A stretch of DNA of 64,000 nt, taken from Melieria omissa (lineage: Eukaryota; Arthropoda; Insecta; Diptera; Ulidiidae). Shown here in pieces: positions 61,457 through 64,000 of this stretch. The position numbers and the translations under genes are program-made. How positions within the stretch are numbered: position 1 is the first letter of the stretch; each line of letters opens with the position of its first letter. Location of the stretch: the NCBI GenBank assembly GCA_963971225.1, contig OZ020267.1, positions 84,557,648-84,621,647 of the forward strand, written 5' to 3'. Below the pieces are notes generated by a model that saw only the letters and a list, made by a program, of their open reading frames with translations, was not told where the DNA came from and did not search any database.

Positions 61457-64000
61457 TGTTATGTGTCTTCCCCCCATTACGGCGGTTAGGATTCGGCGTA
61501 TAGACCCTGCGGGATGCCAACGTAACATAGCCATCTTGACGAATGCAGATCCTTCAGCCTAGCCTTTACATATGAGTGAAGGTGTGGTGGAAATTGAGGG
61601 CAATATTACCTTGGTTAACCCGTGTGCACCTGGCTTTTAATTTACCCGAAGCTTCAGCGGGGGTGGGTCGAATAAGGCCAACCAGGTTCATTAGAACACT
61701 CACTCCTATGGCATGCATTCAGCATCAGCCCCAACAGAATTGGAAAACAACTATAACAAGAAGAAAAGTTTTATGCACACGATTGCATGAAAAAAAATAA
61801 TACAACAGCAGAATACAACTGCAGAAATCAAACCGGACAGACATTTGCACTTCGGACGCATTGCATTCCCAAACTCTTCTCCGCTAGTATCCCGATTAAT
61901 CTGTTGTCGGATACTCCTTGCCCTCCCTACCTTTGTTCCTCATAGCTGTTACCAAGAAACCCAATTACTACCAAATATTTCCTCCTCCCTTATTCCCAGG
62001 CCAAACTCAAATTAGCTCAATTTAACATATTACAAAAATATCCTTTATTGAATAATTCAACTTAAAATCATAACTGTTGGGGTTTGAAAAAAACTGCATT
62101 GACCAAATGAAATCCTGAAGCCAATAACAAATTTACATAAAAGAATCGTAATTTAGCAATTTATAATATTAACAATTTTTCTTTGTATACAAACGTATCT
62201 CAATCTAAAGATTTACACTTAGCGAAATTTAAACCTTTTAACCTTTTTAACAAAAAAAAATGTAGCTTAAAATTAGTTCTATCTAAAGTTTTAATTTAAT
62301 TTTAAGTTTTATAGCGAATATAATTTCAATAATTGTAGATTTAAGAACAATTGTAACCTTTTTTTCCTCTACAAAAATAAATCCTAAATTAAGTAGTAAA
62401 TGTTTTTTTTTTTTTTTTTTACAAATCAAAACTGTAAGATAATGTAGATAAATGCAAGGCCAAAGAAGAAAACATATGGGTTAATTTTTTTTCCCCTGTT
62501 TTTTTTTTGAGTTAAGAAATTTTCTTTGGGTTTTTTTTCTCAATTAATAGGTTTGTGTTTTAATTAAATGTGCCGAAAAAAAAATGAATAGAACTTACAT
62601 GACAGTGTGTTGACGTGTGTGTGTAGTCCATCGTTGGGCCCATCGATGCAGCTGTACACTGTAAAAAAATACAAAAAGCCGCAACCACCAAAGTGTGATT
62701 GAAGTATGGCACAGCACAAAATATATAAAAACTGTATTCTTCTTGAGCTTTCGGGTTTTTTCTCTAGCCTTTTTCTATACACTTCTTTTCTCTTTTCACT
62801 ATATTTCTTTATTTTAATCTCTAACATCTTCACGCTAAGATCTTAAACATTTTTTTCTTTCTCTTTTCCCGCCTTCTTTTCTAATCAATCTGAAGACATT
62901 TTTTCTTTTCTCTTTGTTCACTTTTACACAAATTTTTTTTTCTTCACAAATCTCTTTCCTTAAAATTTAAACAAGTTTTTTCTTCTTAAAATAAATATTA
63001 AATAAAATATTATTATAAAGTTTTGTGAATCCGATTATCCGTAGCATAGATAATTCTGGTGGTGTTGTTGTTGTGGTAGAATTTTAAAAGATGTACAAAT
63101 TTGAAGTGTTGCTGTTGTTGTGGTTGTTGTCGTGCAATTTTCCCGAACTTGGAGTGTTGTTGTTGTGGTAGAATTTAAAAGATTTACAAATTTGAAGTAT
63201 TGCTGTTGTTGTGGTTGTTGTCGTGCAATTTTCCCGAACTTGGAGTGTTGTTGTTGTGGTAGAATTTAAAAGATTTACAAATTTGAAGTATTGCTGTTGT
63301 TGTGGTTGTTGTCGTGCAATTTTCCCGAACTTGGAGTGTTGTTGTTGCTGTGATTTTTGTTCTGCATGCTTAATACTGTGACTGTTGTTGTTGTTCGGTT
63401 TTCTCTTTTAAGCACTGTTGTTTCTCACGTTTAAACTTTCTCATAGCTGCACCAGACTGATTGTCCTTTTTTTTTTTTTTTTTTTTTTTTTTAAGTTTCC
63501 GCGCCGCCGCTTAGCGTTTACCTTTTAGTGTTTACTTGGGCTTTTTCACGTTTCGTCTGTTTAGTTCTCAAAAGTATGTGGTGGGGTTTTTGGTTTTCGG
63601 GCTAGTTTATGTACGTTTGTTTTTTTTTTTTGTATATGCACAAGATGTTGAACAAGCCTCGGTTTTTAAAGAGTCGTATTTTCTTAATTTTTCTATTTCT
63701 TCACGCAACGTTTTGTCCTTTTTTTTCAAAATTGTTCAGTTTAAAATTTAGTTCGTGTGTCGCTCAACGATTTTGTAAAACGATTTTCTTTTAAATTGTT
63801 AATTAGTTATAAGCGCGACTCGCGGCTTAAGTGTGTTGCCCGGCGGCATTCCGCAGTCGTGCAGCGGTTCAGCGTGGCAGCGTGGCAGTGTCTAGGCTCT
63901 TTCTCCCTTCTCTGGTGTGAGCCCAGCGCTATTTATAAGCGACTTAAAACAACGCCAAGCCGTTTTGTCACCTTGTCGTGTCCTGACCTGCGTTATTCAG
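61457..64000 (-). repeat. 5' LTR, cut by window end
   Basis: Parallel to 52656-55201 with two net bases of length difference. It includes the TATA box (63930-63937 on the + strand) and the 91-92-bp tandem repeat. The outer end and target duplication are outside. Confidence 0.9.

Larger units (their letters stand above)
52656..64000 (-). mobile_element. Ulysses/Osvaldo-like Ty3/gypsy element with giant LTRs
   Basis: LTR copies start at 52656 and 61457, both TGTTATGTG, and run in parallel for at least 2.54 kb until the window ends at 64000. The minus-strand order is 5' LTR (61457 to beyond 64000), tRNA-Lys primer site, leader, gag, pol, 3' LTR. No env was found. LTR length, tRNA-Lys priming and pol type suggest the Ulysses/Osvaldo lineage, an inference from family knowledge. 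The LTRs differ only at scattered sites (for example near 53877 versus 62677), so insertion is recent. It entered the RT gene of the 297-like element. Its target duplication cannot be checked because the far end is outside. Confidence 0.88.

Overview
The window looks like fly (Diptera) heterochromatin: AT-rich DNA made almost entirely of a long tandem satellite plus nested transposable elements. It holds an errantivirus-type gypsy provirus, a LINE of the I/LOA type, 297-like and Ulysses/Osvaldo-like Ty3/gypsy elements and piggyBac-type TTAA elements. That mixture is typical of Drosophila or tephritid genomes, but the species cannot be named from the sequence. No bacterial-type genes, CRISPR arrays, rRNA or tRNA genes were seen.

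Layout, left to right. (1) 1-3280 is the gag/pol part of a Ty3/gypsy element on the + strand. An internal deletion has joined the N-terminal end of gag in frame to pol. (2) 3281-5700 is mostly non-coding. It holds a Ser/Thr/Pro-rich open frame (4001-4693) and a possible small exon (5037-5091), and is either a host gene remnant or part of a long LTR. (3) 5701-49890 is one satellite array of about 1.19-kb monomers. Its left part is organised as a trimeric higher-order repeat (A-B-C, 3573-3574 bp), and each monomer contains degenerate subunits of about 175-183 bp. Several elements interrupt the array. An intact-looking env-bearing gypsy provirus lies at 21665-30307 (minus strand, 406-bp LTRs, TGCA target duplication). 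A LINE with two intact ORFs lies at 35116-40494 (minus strand, 13-bp target duplication). Two copies of a TTAA-flanked piggyBac-type MITE lie at 43207-45021 and 46979-47260, the first carrying a 1.5-kb foldback element. (4) At 49891 a 297/17.6-like element (LTR, tRNA-Ser-type primer site, gag, pro-pol) has entered the satellite. Its reverse transcriptase gene is cut at 52655 by an opposite-strand Ulysses/Osvaldo-like element (52656 to beyond 64000) with LTRs longer than 2.5 kb, a tRNA-Lys(CUU) primer site, a Gag that begins with a RING-H2 finger, and a frameshifted pol.

The genes do not form a host pathway; they belong to separate elements. The nesting gives a relative history: the 175-183-bp unit, then the 1.19-kb monomer, then higher-order repeats; MITE insertion, then co-amplification of the MITE with a shortened monomer; and LTR and LINE insertions, several of them recent judging by LTR identity and open frames. 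The most unusual items are the RING-H2 domain in Gag, the multi-level satellite organisation, and the MITE carried along by satellite amplification.
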